Notes: a model not told the origin generated them from the sequence alone. 20,319 nt of DNA from Larix sibirica (GCA_004151065.3 NWUY0300051905.1:14385-34703), one strand, 5' to 3'; counted from the stretch's first letter, positions 10,935 to 19,141 are shown. Program-made: numbers and translations.

Positions 10935-11262
10935 ATGGTCTTTGTGCATGACAGCTTGGCTATAAAACAACATTTGATGTACTTGGGAATGTCTCAAGAC
11001 AAATGTTCCTTGACTGGATAAAATGAAACTATTATGCATCTATTTTGGTTTTGACGCTTTGCTAAGTCAATTGGGATTGTGCTACTAGATTGTGTAACTA
11101 GTTACTTCCTGCTCCCATTTTCTAGAAGAAAACTCTTTTAAGAGACAAAATATTGTGGGGTGTTGAGTTTAGAATAACATGGTATACAATTAGAGTTGAC
11201 TTTTTTATCACATGAAAAACGAGAAAGGAATGTTCATTTAAGAATGCACAATGTTGTATTCT
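10935..11262 (+). pseudogene. zf-RVT domain of LINE-b, decayed
   Basis: Frame from 10935 reads FVHDSLAIKQHLMYLG, then DKCSLTG, a stop, and NETIMHLFWF, a stop, and RFAKSIG. This parallels the LINE-a domain: VHD-x-L, then C-x-L-C, then E-T-x-x-H-L-F-x-x-C. The second cysteine is Thr and the last is Phe. After a frameshift, KECSFKNAQ (about 11220-11250) corresponds to the W-K-E-R-N-x-R-x-F stretch that usually follows in plant LINEs. Confidence 0.65.
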
Positions 11263-11399
11263 TTTACCTTGCATAACAACTCTCTTACATGTGCACATTT
11301 GCACTTGCAAATCCAATGCATAGGCCAAGGTGGATATGGAAGTGGTGCATCTACACTCGTTGTTAGATTTTTTGGCTAGAGTGCCATGCATTATAGTAG

Positions 11400-11900
11400 G
11401 GAACTCCTAGTCCTTCATTTCTCGACCCCTTTGGCACACTTGTGAGGCTTTGTTTTTGGTGACCCTTGGTACATATTATGCCATGCTATTTGGGAATTCT
11501 AAGAGTGAGACAAATGTTGGTCTCCACCCGATGTTAATGAGGAGCTTCCTTGGTTTGACAAGTTTGTTATTCCTTTAATTGTTTCTAAACTAGAGCGGCC
11601 TATGGAAATTGAATAGGAAAGTGATGGATGGGCGCCTACCTAACATGACCTTGTTCCTAAGAAATAGAATAAGGGTTGACCGTTGAAGATATGGACTCTC
11701 ATCCTTGTGCATTCACCAACCAAATTGATCTTTTTTTTTAGATTTTGGATTTATTGACTTGTATTACTTAATGATGAGCACTTAATTTTTTACTTTGTGT
11801 AGCATCCTTTTTTATTAATAAATTGAAACCCATAACTATGCTTATGAATGACTATTAATATGATTTTTATTATTATCACAAAATATATGCACTAAACTTT
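11400..11900 (+). other. Possible small retro-insertion I2 between zf-RVT and RNase H
   Basis: This stretch has no match in the shorter zf-RVT to RNase H linker of LINE-a (about 430 bp there, about 820 bp here). It contains a broken coding run with LPWFDKFVIPLIVSKLERPM and a following E-x-D-G-W and V-P-K-K. It then has a LINE-like 3' end: CATCCTTTTTTATTAATAAA at about 11803-11822. A 9-bp direct repeat CTTTGTTTT (near 11446-11454 and 11897-11905) could be a decayed target-site duplication. The limits are uncertain and this may simply be divergent linker. Confidence 0.35.
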
Positions 11901-11904
11901 GTTT

Positions 11905-12348
11905 TAGGGGTGGCATGTTTGTGGGGGGGTTATTCTTAACCCTTATGGGCAACATGAAATTGATTTTGCATGCACCTTATGAGTAATGAAAAACAATCAA
12001 GTAGAAGTATTGGCATTATACCAAGGTCTTATGATTTTGAAGAGCAAATAAGTGAAAAGGATCACAATTATGGAAGACTCCTTGCTTATTATTGGGCAAG
12101 TAAGGAAATAAAAATATGACTTGTCCTCACCCCTATCAAGATATATACCCTACATCAAGGACATATTAGCTTTCTTTGAGCATATTGAATTTTATCATAT
12201 CCTCCAAGGTCATAACACTAAAGCTGATGGGATGACCAACGATGCAGTGAATCTAAAAGAGGAATGTTGGTGCAAAATAGGGGTGGTCCAACTGTTGGTT
12301 TTATTCCTTGAATATGATGCAATACAAGATCAATCATCATTTTGCTAG
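11905..12348 (+). pseudogene. RNase H domain of LINE-b, 5' part missing
   Basis: One frame (codons at 11929, 11932 and so on) reads GVILNPYGQHEIDFAC, a stop, KNNQVEVLALYQGL, then MEDSLLIIGQV, a stop, and finally ILQGHNTKADGMTNDAVNL. These are the G-x-V-L-x-P-x-G, N-N-x-x-E-x-x-A-L, G-D-S and H-N-x-x-A-D blocks of the archaea-like RNase H. The Glu (codon 12004-12006), the middle Asp (12076-12078) and the last Asp (12226-12228) are kept. The first block (F-D-G-A-x-K-G-N) is absent, which fits an insertion or deletion just upstream. TNDAVNL is shared exactly with I3. Confidence 0.75.
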
Positions 12349-12898
12349 GGTGATGTAAAATAATTGATGCATGGAGTTATTCGAGGCAGGAGTGTTAATG
12401 CCCCCCACTTGCCTCCAACCTTACATTCTTGCATTTCAATCCTTCGCAATGGGAATTCACGATAGATGCTATGGGTTGAATGGAGGAGGTGGGATAATCT
12501 ATAGTATGTTGGATTAGAAAATTAAAGATCTGTTTTGTGGAAGAAGGTTGTGCCTTGGTGTTGAGATCCTTGACGTTATGGATGGATTCTGGTCATATAT
12601 GGGAATGTGGAGGAGGAGACGAGGTCTCTAATGCATATGTATTTGGGAGCTTTATCTTTGATTGAAAACTTATCTTTATTTGGTCTCGTTCCATAGGGAA
12701 ATTGTTCCTCCTCTTGTGGATCTATTTTCTTCCATTAGAGTCTATTGGTTTTCAAGTGGTGTTTAGAGGGATAATTTGTGAAAGGAGAATCCAATGTGGT
12801 AGTTTGGGGTTTTGTGGTTTGGTCGCCTCTTTGAATGAGTGGCCACACAGTGTAAGTCTATATCTATCATTAGGCTCATGGATATATTTTCCTGGCTT
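12349..12898 (+). other. Linker between RNase H and tail frame of LINE-b
   Basis: No recognised domain. The open frame 12702-12947 is not supported by motifs. The equivalent stretches of LINE-a (2292-2823) and I3 (about 13760-14380) are equally devoid of domains. Confidence 0.5.
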
Positions 12899-13190
12899 GA
12901 TGGTGGACCATGTTCTCTTAAGAAAATGCATGATTTGTAGGCTATGAACCTAAAGAATATTCTAAGATGAATGGTTAAGGAAATTGATTCCCTTCAAGAA
13001 GCTATTATCCATATGAATTAGCGCATAAAGAACCATTTGGATTCCCAACAAGCTTGACTTGAGTCCTTTGAGGCCCAAATTGAATCCCAGGGATGAAAGG
13101 AGGACAAGTTGTCTCACAATGTGGATATGCACTGCAACATGATCCTTGGTTTTGGTAGGAGTTCTTAGTCAATGGTGGACAAACATTTAG

Positions 13191-13204
13191 TTTATATTGG
13201 TTTA
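13191..13204. repeat. Left target-site duplication of insertion I3
   Basis: TTTATATTGGTTTA, 14 of 14 identical to 14837-14850, followed two bases later by an eight-T run, the complement of the inserted element's poly(A). Confidence 0.9.
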
Positions 13205-13543
13205 ACTTTTTTTTACAAGAATAAGTAAATATTTGTATTATAAAGAGGCCAAGGAAATCCTAATTAGCTAAAGATATACATTATGTTATCAATCACAATT
13301 TTTTTCTATTTGTAGAGAAGTTCCCACAAAATTTTCCTCAGCACACATGTCATGTGCTGGATACAACACTTTAAAAAAAACTCAAAGCTATACTGCCAAA
13401 TGAACTAGCCTAACAAATGCAATTGAGAAAAACTAAGAGAAAACATGGCCATTGTGGCCCTATGCCATTGACCGGTCCTTTTGAGCACATCCCTAGTCAC
13501 TTTATGCTTTTATTTTCTTCATAGCTATCTACTTAAATATTTC

Positions 13544-13759
13544 TTATTCCATTGGATTTGAATCAACAAAGTGGTTGACGTGAGATTGTGTTCCCCGAAC
13601 AAACCCCAAGATTATGTTGAAATGCATCTTGGAGTCACTTGTCAATTTTCCGATTTTTTCTCCTTGCTCCTTTACTCTAGATTCAAATTCATCTTCCTTG
13701 ATATCTTGATGTGCTATGCCAAAGGTGATGTAATCAATTGTATGTTTTATACCACCCAT
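13544..13759 (-). pseudogene. Coiled-coil-like 3' reading frame of insertion I3
   Basis: This is an uninterrupted 71-codon frame with EDEFESRVKEQGEKIGKL and SKMHFNIILGFVRGTQS. It aligns by eye with ESFEAQIESQG, DKLSHNVDMHCNMILGFGRSS of LINE-b, sharing the E-S-x-x-x-x-Q-G and M-H-x-N-x-I-L-G-F core. The first Met may not be the true start, since the frame sits inside a longer coding relic. It is the best-preserved copy of this frame in the window. Confidence 0.62.
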
Positions 13760-14379
13760 TTATGAATTAAGTCTATGAAGCATTCGTTTTTCCTATGAAT
13801 TCACTGATACCTCCCTCCTTGACAATATCCCTATTCGAGGGGTTAGCCATAGAATCATTAGTCCAAGAAACTACTAAATTAGAGACCCCTGACTTTAAAA
13901 CTAGAGAATTGATTACAACATATTTAAGGCCAACAACCGAGGGATGGAACAACTACATGCTTAAAGACTCACAATTATAAAACATTAAAGACTAATTTCT
14001 TCTATGTCGAAACCACTATATTTTCAAACAAGACGGATTTCCACAACAATTCTTACCTCTACTAATGACTTGAGAACTCCAGGGAGAACCACTAGTTGCA
14101 CTTGAACTAGCTTGGACACATGCCTCACTTCTTGGTTCATCCAAGTTTCAGATTGTTTCAATTCGAGAAGTCCCCCTCACATTGCAGAAAACCAAACTAT
14201 GGGCCATAAGGATAGACACGAGCACAAAAGGAAGAAATGGAATGAGGGAGCCAATGCCACACGAGCATGCAATGCCTCCCTCACTCGAAATTAATGAGAC
14301 TTGACATGTTGTACATTGGAATGGGAAAAGACACCATGTAGAGCGCATGCCCAATTTACCACCATCCAACATTTTAAAA

Positions 14380-14836
14380 TCAACCATTTGAAAATGAAAT
14401 GGAATTAAGGTTGAGCATGTTAAATTTTCTAGGGGAGACATCTTCGTTTGGCTCCCCCCCATTTTGAACAATAATTCCGTTGTCTAAATTGACTGCATCG
14501 TTTGTAAGTTGATCTACAATTGAATTGTTATGATGCCGAATGTGCATAAGTTTTACATAATTAAGGCATTGAAGATTCCAATTAATTCGCTCATACATCC
14601 TACCTTGGATAGTCCCTTCTTTCACAGTTTTTTTTGTTCACCTACTTTATGACAAGAAGTGAGTCTCCAGGAATTATAACCTTTTGTATTTGAAGACCCT
14701 TCACAATTTTTGCAACTAGTAACAAGGCATAAATTGCAACTTGGTTATTAGTCACCACACTGACACCCCATGAAAATTGTGTTTTCTCTTTTCCATTAGG
14801 ATCCAAAAGGACCCCCTTCGCACCTGGCACCCCAAT
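14380..14836 (-). pseudogene. RNase H domain of insertion I3, 5'-truncated and frameshifted
   Basis: On the - strand the first frame (14836-14642) reads PGAKGVLLDPNGKEK, FSWGVSVVTNNQVAIYALL and IIPGDSLLVI. After an A-rich run near 14630-14650 the frame shifts, and 14625-14380 reads INWNLQCLNYVKLMHIRHHN, SIVDQLTNDAVNLDNG and NGGEPNEDVSP. The GDS Asp (14663-14665) and the late H-x-N-x-x-x-D block are kept. The Glu of the N-N-x-x-E block is replaced by Ile. The first Asp motif was lost at the 5' truncation. Confidence 0.78.
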
Positions 14837-14850
14837 TTTATATTGGTTTA
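14837..14850. repeat. Right target-site duplication of insertion I3
   Basis: TTTATATTGGTTTA, identical to 13191-13204. The LINE-b tail frame continues from 14851. Confidence 0.9.
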
Positions 14851-15006
14851 GCTAAGGAGGTATGTATGGAGGATTTGATAGTGTAATAGGACATGGATGG
14901 TTGTGAAGAATATTGGGACAATATGTTGCTAATGGGGCCAAGGGGAAATGGAGAAACATTGTTGGAAGAAGCCCATAGTGGGCATGGTTATGCATTAAAC
15001 TATTAG

Positions 15007-15258
15007 GTTTTATATGTATTGTCAGCTTCTTTTTCTATCTGTTTAGTTTGTCAGAATTTATAGATATAAAAGTCATAAGTTACAATCTTCATATTGCAAG
15101 CAAAGCCAAATGTTAGAGGTCTCTTTTGGATTTAAGTTGGCATCTTTGTTAAGTTGTATTTTGGATTTTTGACAATTTATACATCTTGATGGTGAATGGT
15201 TTGGATGGAGCTCTTTTATATTAATGAAAATCTACATGTTTCTTTTGAAAAAATAAAA
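15007..15258 (+). other. 3' untranslated end of LINE-b
   Basis: T-rich sequence after the tail stop codon, ending with GCTCTTTTATATTAATGAAA (about 15209-15228) and then A-rich TTGAAAAAATAAAAA (to about 15260). The block matches the form seen at the 3' ends of LINE-a, I1, I3 and I4. Confidence 0.6.
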
Positions 15259-15580
15259 ATCTATAACCATTTTATTGAATAATGTTATGAATAAGTGTAT
15301 TTAGATGGAAAGATAGTAGATCTACAACTCAACATGACATTCATCACATGTTTGCTTAAAAAATAATAGTTGTTACAAACAATAATAATAATACCAATAG
15401 TGAAATCTACATATATATTTTTCTATATATGAAAGAGAGAGAGGAATTTGCTTTATACACTTAATATGTAAACTATTATATAGAAAATTAAAAAGAGAAA
15501 TAATGGATTGGGATATAAATGGAGTTACAATAAATATGACATGTTAAAATATACATCTTAACAATAATCAAAACTATATT
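15259..15580. other. AT-rich spacer
   Basis: No gene is seen. It contains short TA and GA runs (CTATATATGAAAGAGAGAGA near 15423-15442) and a short AAT run near 15380. Confidence 0.6.
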
Positions 15581-15594
15581 TTCATATATCTATT
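15581..15594. repeat. Left target-site duplication of insertion I4
   Basis: TTTCATATATCTAT, identical over 14 bases to 17061-17074. The sequence is AT-rich, so chance similarity is less negligible than for I1 and I3, but it coincides with a poly-T tract and a LINE-like 3' end. Confidence 0.75.
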
Positions 15595-17060
15595 TATATA
15601 TTTTTTGTAAGCTCTATAGAAAATTTATATTAAGGTACAAAAAATAGTACAAGCACAAGATGTCTGAGAGCCCACTAGGTCTATTTACAGAGCCAAAGCA
15701 ACCAGCTAGAAACCATTGATAACCTGTCTATGCATGATATGACAAAATAGACTGTCACTAGAGAACTGCTTATGCCTGTGAGAACAATGAACCTGCTGAA
15801 AAGGTCCAAGACCGAGAGCATACCAAAAAATAAAGCCTTAAGCGACAATCACTAAGCATAATAAACCGTAAAAAAATAGCTAGTTGTCCCATGGACAGAG
15901 TTCCAAGTGTCTATCATCATGTAACTGACAGCTAACCAAAAGAAAGAAAGGAAAGACTACATAATTACTTGGAAGTGTAGATAGTATCTGCATCTCCAGG
16001 TTTTTCCTCCAGAAGTGGGCATCGGTACCCCTCTTCACTGGAGGAACTATCAGGAGCAGCGTTTGTCAGCAGCGCATCTGTCTTCAAGAAGGAGGATAGG
16101 TTCACCGGGGTCTTGTGCTCCACATGCTTTCGCTTGTGACCACTAGTGGAAGAAATATTTTTTTTGTCATCTTCCTGTTGAACATCCTTATCTAATTGAT
16201 TGCTTTGGTGCTCCCTAGGATTGGAGAATTGGGAGGAAAACAAAGAGGAGGAAGAATGGAGAGTTGGAGGCTGGAGCAGGGGAGGGAGAAGGAGGAGGAT
16301 TGTTCTCCTGAGAAAGTTATTGAAACTGCATGAAGACCTGAGTTAAAGTGTTCTTCACTAACCAATAATGTCTGCGTTTAATTCGTGCCCGCTGACCAAC
16401 CAGTTGTTGCACTACCATTTCTTCCTCCCAGTCATCCAACATGGTTCTTAGATGGCCCAGAATGGACCTGTCATAACTGCTTTCTGTAGAGCCTCCACGG
16501 TCCCATCTGTGAGAGCTTCCCCTTCCTCTACTACCACGACGAGAGGTAGCATGAAGCCTTTTGGACATTATTCCAACCTCTGCCAATTGCGAATTGAGAC
16601 CAAAGAAGGAGAACCTAGAACCTCTGCTGAATGCAAATTGAGAGCAAGAAAGGGCACAACTGACCTAGAAGGAGAGAAAATCAGGAAGGAGCCCGAAACC
16701 AACGATGAGGAGACTATACCAAACACGAGGAGGGTAACCCTTCAAGCGTATAAGGGAAACTCTACTAGGCTTACCACTTTGAGAGACTTGAAAATGGAAA
16801 CAAACCCTGTCAAATGGCATGGGATCAACATCTCAGAGGGCCATAAATTCGCTAGGGAGGAGCATGATTACCAAGGTATAGAGAACAACTCTGCTAGGAG
16901 CTCGAAAGGCCAACTTCATTAAGGCCGTAGGCATTGGATGAAGGGACCAATAAATGTGCATGGCGAGAGAGTCAAGGAGTCGCTGCGTGGTGGGCAGTGG
17001 TGGAATCTATGTTCATCTCCTCATGCTCCAGATGATCCCAGAGATCACCCGCATCTGGGG
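15595..17060 (-). mobile_element. Insertion I4: 1.5-kb retro-inserted sequence of unknown family
   Basis: The segment between the 14-bp direct repeats is far less AT-rich than both flanks. On the - strand it runs from 17060 to a 3' end with TACCTTAATATAAATTTTC (about 15640-15622), then AGCTTACAAAAAATATATAA against the left repeat, that is, an A-rich tail. It contains one decayed protein-coding region (16919-15965) and a 360-bp 3' untranslated region. No RT, RNase H or endonuclease is visible. It is either a 5'-truncated LINE of a different family or a processed (reverse-transcribed) host mRNA. Confidence 0.7.
15965..16919 (-). pseudogene. Unrecognised decayed ORF inside I4
   Basis: On the - strand a frame from ATG 16919 to the stop at 16317-16319 is open except for one UGA and one UAG. 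It includes MPFDRVCFHFQVSQSGKPSR, an RG-rich segment SRRGSRGRGSSHRWDRGGS and LVGQRARIKRRHYWLVKN. After a frameshift, 16243-15965 encodes a Lys/Asp/Ser-rich C-terminus (KDVQQEDDKKNISS, GHKRKHVEHKTPVNL) ending at UAA or an equivalent stop at 15965. RG-rich plus acidic/basic tails suggest nucleic-acid binding, but I recognise no family. A long + strand frame here (16452-16922) lacks any such support. Confidence 0.42.
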
Positions 17061-17074
17061 TTTCATATATCTAT
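17061..17074. repeat. Right target-site duplication of insertion I4
   Basis: TTTCATATATCTAT, identical to 15581-15594; the AT-rich flank resumes immediately after. Confidence 0.75.
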
Positions 17075-17494
17075 ATTACCATATAAACAAAATCTATTTT
17101 AATTAATCAAAAAATTATATTTCAAAGAATTTGATCCTTTGAACACTTGTAAATCTTGGATTAACATAAATTTATACTAATATATAAATGTATTTTTTTT
17201 TAAAACAACCTACCTTCTCAACTTGCATAAGATTATATATATATATGTTTCTAGAAGCTTTTGATTATATAATACAAATGACTTTTGATTAAGATGTTAA
17301 AGGTGAATTGATTAAGTATTTCTTATAGGGTAAATGGCTCTAACAGCTCGTGGTTTCGTGGCCATTGACAATATCAAGAAAAACCCATTTAAAAAATCAA
17401 TGAAGAGGGCTTAGGTATAAAGAATAGAATTACAAGTCAAAATTGCAGTCCAAGTAAATTACAAAAATGTATAAAGATATGCGTACGGATAATG
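17075..17494. other. AT-rich spacer upstream of the gene region
   Basis: No coding potential is seen. A (TA)n run lies at about 17233-17246. The open frames further on (17492-17939 on either strand) have no recognised content and overlap each other, so I do not call genes. Confidence 0.6.
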
Positions 17495-18658
17495 ACGTCC
17501 AGAAGAGACGAGAGAAAATATTATAAAGAAATGGATATCTTTTGTACAAGACAAATTAGATTGCATTCAGCACGCCTTCATTTTCCCTCAAATTGCAATT
17601 CATACGTTGGTTTTACCCTTTCATTATTATTATATGAAAGCAAAGAGTGGAGTGGTTGTCAAAATCAAAGCCAAAAAGAAAGATTTCCCCATTTTACATT
17701 TTACTCTCCAGTAAAAGTGAGTCTCACGGTGTGTGGACACATGTTTGTGTTTAGGTGGGAGAGAAGAGATGATTAGATCATGTGAAGATGTACGCACAAT
17801 AATGGGTTCACCTTTTTCAGAACCATCCAACTATCCTCCGAGTCAATGTACGACAACAAAAAGAAACTCAGAACACGCAGACATCATGGTCAAAGCCATT
17901 TCTTCTTCTTCTCGATATTTCTTTAATAAAATAAAATGAAATTAATGGGAAGGTAAAGAAGGTAAGGCAAGCTTTGAAAAGTTGGTAGCGAATAAAGTTG
18001 AGATTTAATACTGCCTTGCTTCCTTCCATGACAGACGCTGCTGCCGCTCTGGTGGGCATCTCAAGTACAGTTGACGTGTGACTTTCTCGGAAGGACACGT
18101 AGACTCTGAGAACAAAGAAATAAAAGCAGAGTGTCAGGCATCATCATCCTTCTCGTCATCATTGTCATCCCACTTCCAATTCCACTTCCACCAACATAAC
18201 GTTTCTTTATTTTACCATCCCAATATTTACCGTGCATGCACCTGCGTGCCATCCCGTTGCTCCCAAAGCCTGAGGAGGTAAATCATAAAATTAATAATAA
18301 TAACAACTCAGCAGTAGACGTCGCTGTCATGACGAATTCAGACGTAGGGTCGGATTCTTACCGTGGAGTGCTTTTCAGCTTTTCACTGTTACTGTGGCGC
18401 ACTGGCGAGGACCAGCGGAAGTTTTGTCCAGGTTTTTACCGAAGCAGGTAGGTAGGTAACTCCATTTCCATTTCCATTTCCATTTAGCTCGTGTACCCTT
18501 GTCTGCCTGCAGTGGCGAGAATAATGATTGATTACTTTATGTTTATTTCTTGGCTTCAAATATAATATTTTATTGGGTTTTGGGACCACCCACTTCTGTA
18601 TTCTCTTTCTTTTTTTTCTTAGAGTAACCCACCTTCCTTCCTGGCATTGCATTGACGT
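17495..18658 (+). promoter_or_regulatory. Promoter-like region with six ACGT cores
   Basis: ACGT occurs at 17495 (TGACGTCC), 18074 (TTGACGTGTG), 18097 (GACACGTAG), 18318 (AGACGTCG), 18342 (AGACGTAG) and 18655 (TGACGTGGCAC). The last has the ACGTGGC core of ABA-response (ABRE/G-box) elements, which bind bZIP factors. The cluster lies upstream of, or inside, the leader of the gene starting at 19194. GC content is higher than in the flanking repeats. I see no unambiguous TATA box; TATAATATTTTA at about 18560-18571 followed by a pyrimidine-rich patch (18599-18620) is one possible core promoter. Confidence 0.4.
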
Positions 18659-19098
18659 GGCACACACTTCCCAAGATATATGCCATATCATGTGATCTTC
18701 AAAATGGCCCTTAGGTGGCACTGCCTTACTCGGTTTGTTTGTTTTGGCTTTTGCAGTGCACTGGCTCTAATACTCTCTGACTTGACCCTGTTTCCCATTC
18801 CGATTCTCATTCGTGGAGAGGTTAAGAACCCAATAACATCTCACCCCGCCCCGCCTCTGCTTTCGAAATCGATACCTCTAACAGGTCTTAGATTCAATTT
18901 CTTCCTCTTCCAATTCTAGAGCTTTTTCTTCTCTGAGCAGCTGTTGTTGTTGTGGTTATGATTAATTAGAATTTTGGGCTGAAGAGTTTTTAGTACAGTT
19001 AGTAGTGGCTTTTAACCTTTAAATGGATGTTGAACAAAGTATGCACGATTGCTTGAGTGTTTCTTTCTTTTTGTTGATGGGTGTATGCTAGATTTCAG
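18448..19098 (+). other. Probable intron in the 5' leader (donor uncertain)
   Basis: The acceptor is well supported: a T-rich tract (TTTCTTTCTTTTTGTTG, about 19060-19076) and GATTTCAG ending at 19098, followed by a short exon with the start codon. The donor is less sure. Candidates are CAG/GTAGGT at 18447/18448 (part of a GGTA triplet repeat, giving alternative donors 4 and 8 bases on), GAG/GTTAAG at 18820/18821 and CAG/GTCTTA at 18884/18885. A leader intron is common in plant NF-YA genes. The coordinates given use the strongest donor. Confidence 0.5.
18462..18485. repeat. (CCATTT)4 short tandem repeat
   Basis: Four exact CCATTT units lie just after a GGTAGGTAGGTA run (18447-18458). This creates the Asn-Gly repeat in an open frame of the other strand, which is therefore not a gene. 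Confidence 0.9.
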
Positions 19099-19120
19099 GA
19101 ACATCGTCGTCATCCGAGAA

Positions 19121-19126
19121 ATGTAG
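19121..19126 (+). promoter_or_regulatory. Minimal upstream ORF (AUG-UAG) in the 5' leader
   Basis: ATG directly followed by TAG, 73 bases before the main ATG and inside the exon that begins at 19099. Start-stop upstream ORFs can lower translation of the main frame by holding or releasing ribosomes; the effect here is an inference. Confidence 0.5.
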
Positions 19127-19141
19127 AAGGAAGTTTGCAAT

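Larger units (their letters stand above)
13205..14836 (-). mobile_element. Insertion I3: 1.6-kb 5'-truncated LINE inside LINE-b
   Basis: It is bounded by exact 14-bp direct repeats. Read on the - strand it begins within the RNase H domain (14836 downwards), passes the coiled-coil-like frame (13759-13544) and ends with a CCTCTTTATAATAC block (about 13245) and a poly(A) tail (T7-14 of 13201-13215 on the + strand). It shares TNDAVNL and the tail residues with LINE-b, so it is a relative, but it lies in inverse orientation. The truncation falls a few residues after the first RNase H motif. Region 13760-14380 between the two coding remnants has no known domain. Confidence 0.9.
12899..15006 (+). 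pseudogene. Coiled-coil-like 3' reading frame of LINE-b, split by insertion I3
   Basis: A single frame from 12899 to 13204 carries KEIDSLQEAIIHMN, ESFEAQIESQG, DKLSHNVDMHCNMILGFG and SMVDKHLVYIGL, with six in-frame stops, all UGA or UAG. It is cut by insertion I3. From 14851, exactly in phase, it resumes with AKEVCMEDLIV, two stops, and YWDNMLLMGPRGNGETLL, ending at UAG 15004-15006. The heptad spacing suggests a coiled coil. LILGF/MILGF-type residues recur in I3. The function is unknown: either a C-terminal extension of ORF2 or a separate ORF. Confidence 0.62.
4999..15258 (+). mobile_element. LINE-b: near full-length, decayed L1-type LINE split by younger insertions
   Basis: On one strand and in the right order I see ORF1 (4999-about 6240), EEP endonuclease (6253-8382 around insertion I1), reverse transcriptase (about 9181-9960), zf-RVT (10935-11262), RNase H (11905-12348), coiled-coil-like tail (12899-15006 around insertion I3) and a 3' end (15007-15258). 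Removing I1 and I3, each with one TSD copy, leaves about 7.3 kb; a further ~0.4 kb may belong to a third insertion (I2). That is near the usual size of plant L1 elements. Every domain has stops or frameshifts. 8383-9180 (EEP to RT) and 9961-10900 (RT to zf-RVT) align in position but are too decayed for motif calls. No TSD for LINE-b itself was found. Confidence 0.75.

Noticed and set aside
14112-14294. 60-codon + strand open frame inside I3
   Set aside because: Antisense to the LINE linker region; no motif and no start context.
4861-15278. ATTTTATTG repeated near both ends of LINE-b as a possible TSD
   Set aside because: It is only nine AT-rich bases, does not sit next to a convincing 5' end, and falls within T-rich sequence where chance matches are common.
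16452-16922. 156-codon + strand open frame
   Set aside because: It lies antisense to the better-supported, RG-rich coding relic of I4, has no domain or hydrophobic pattern, and is probably a shadow of that frame.
17492-17939. Overlapping short open frames on both strands
   Set aside because: None has domain content; the region looks like intergenic or promoter DNA.
18389-18721. 110-codon - strand open frame with Asn-Gly repeats
   Set aside because: The repeats come from the (CCATTT)4 microsatellite; the rest has no protein character and overlaps the promoter or leader of the + strand gene.
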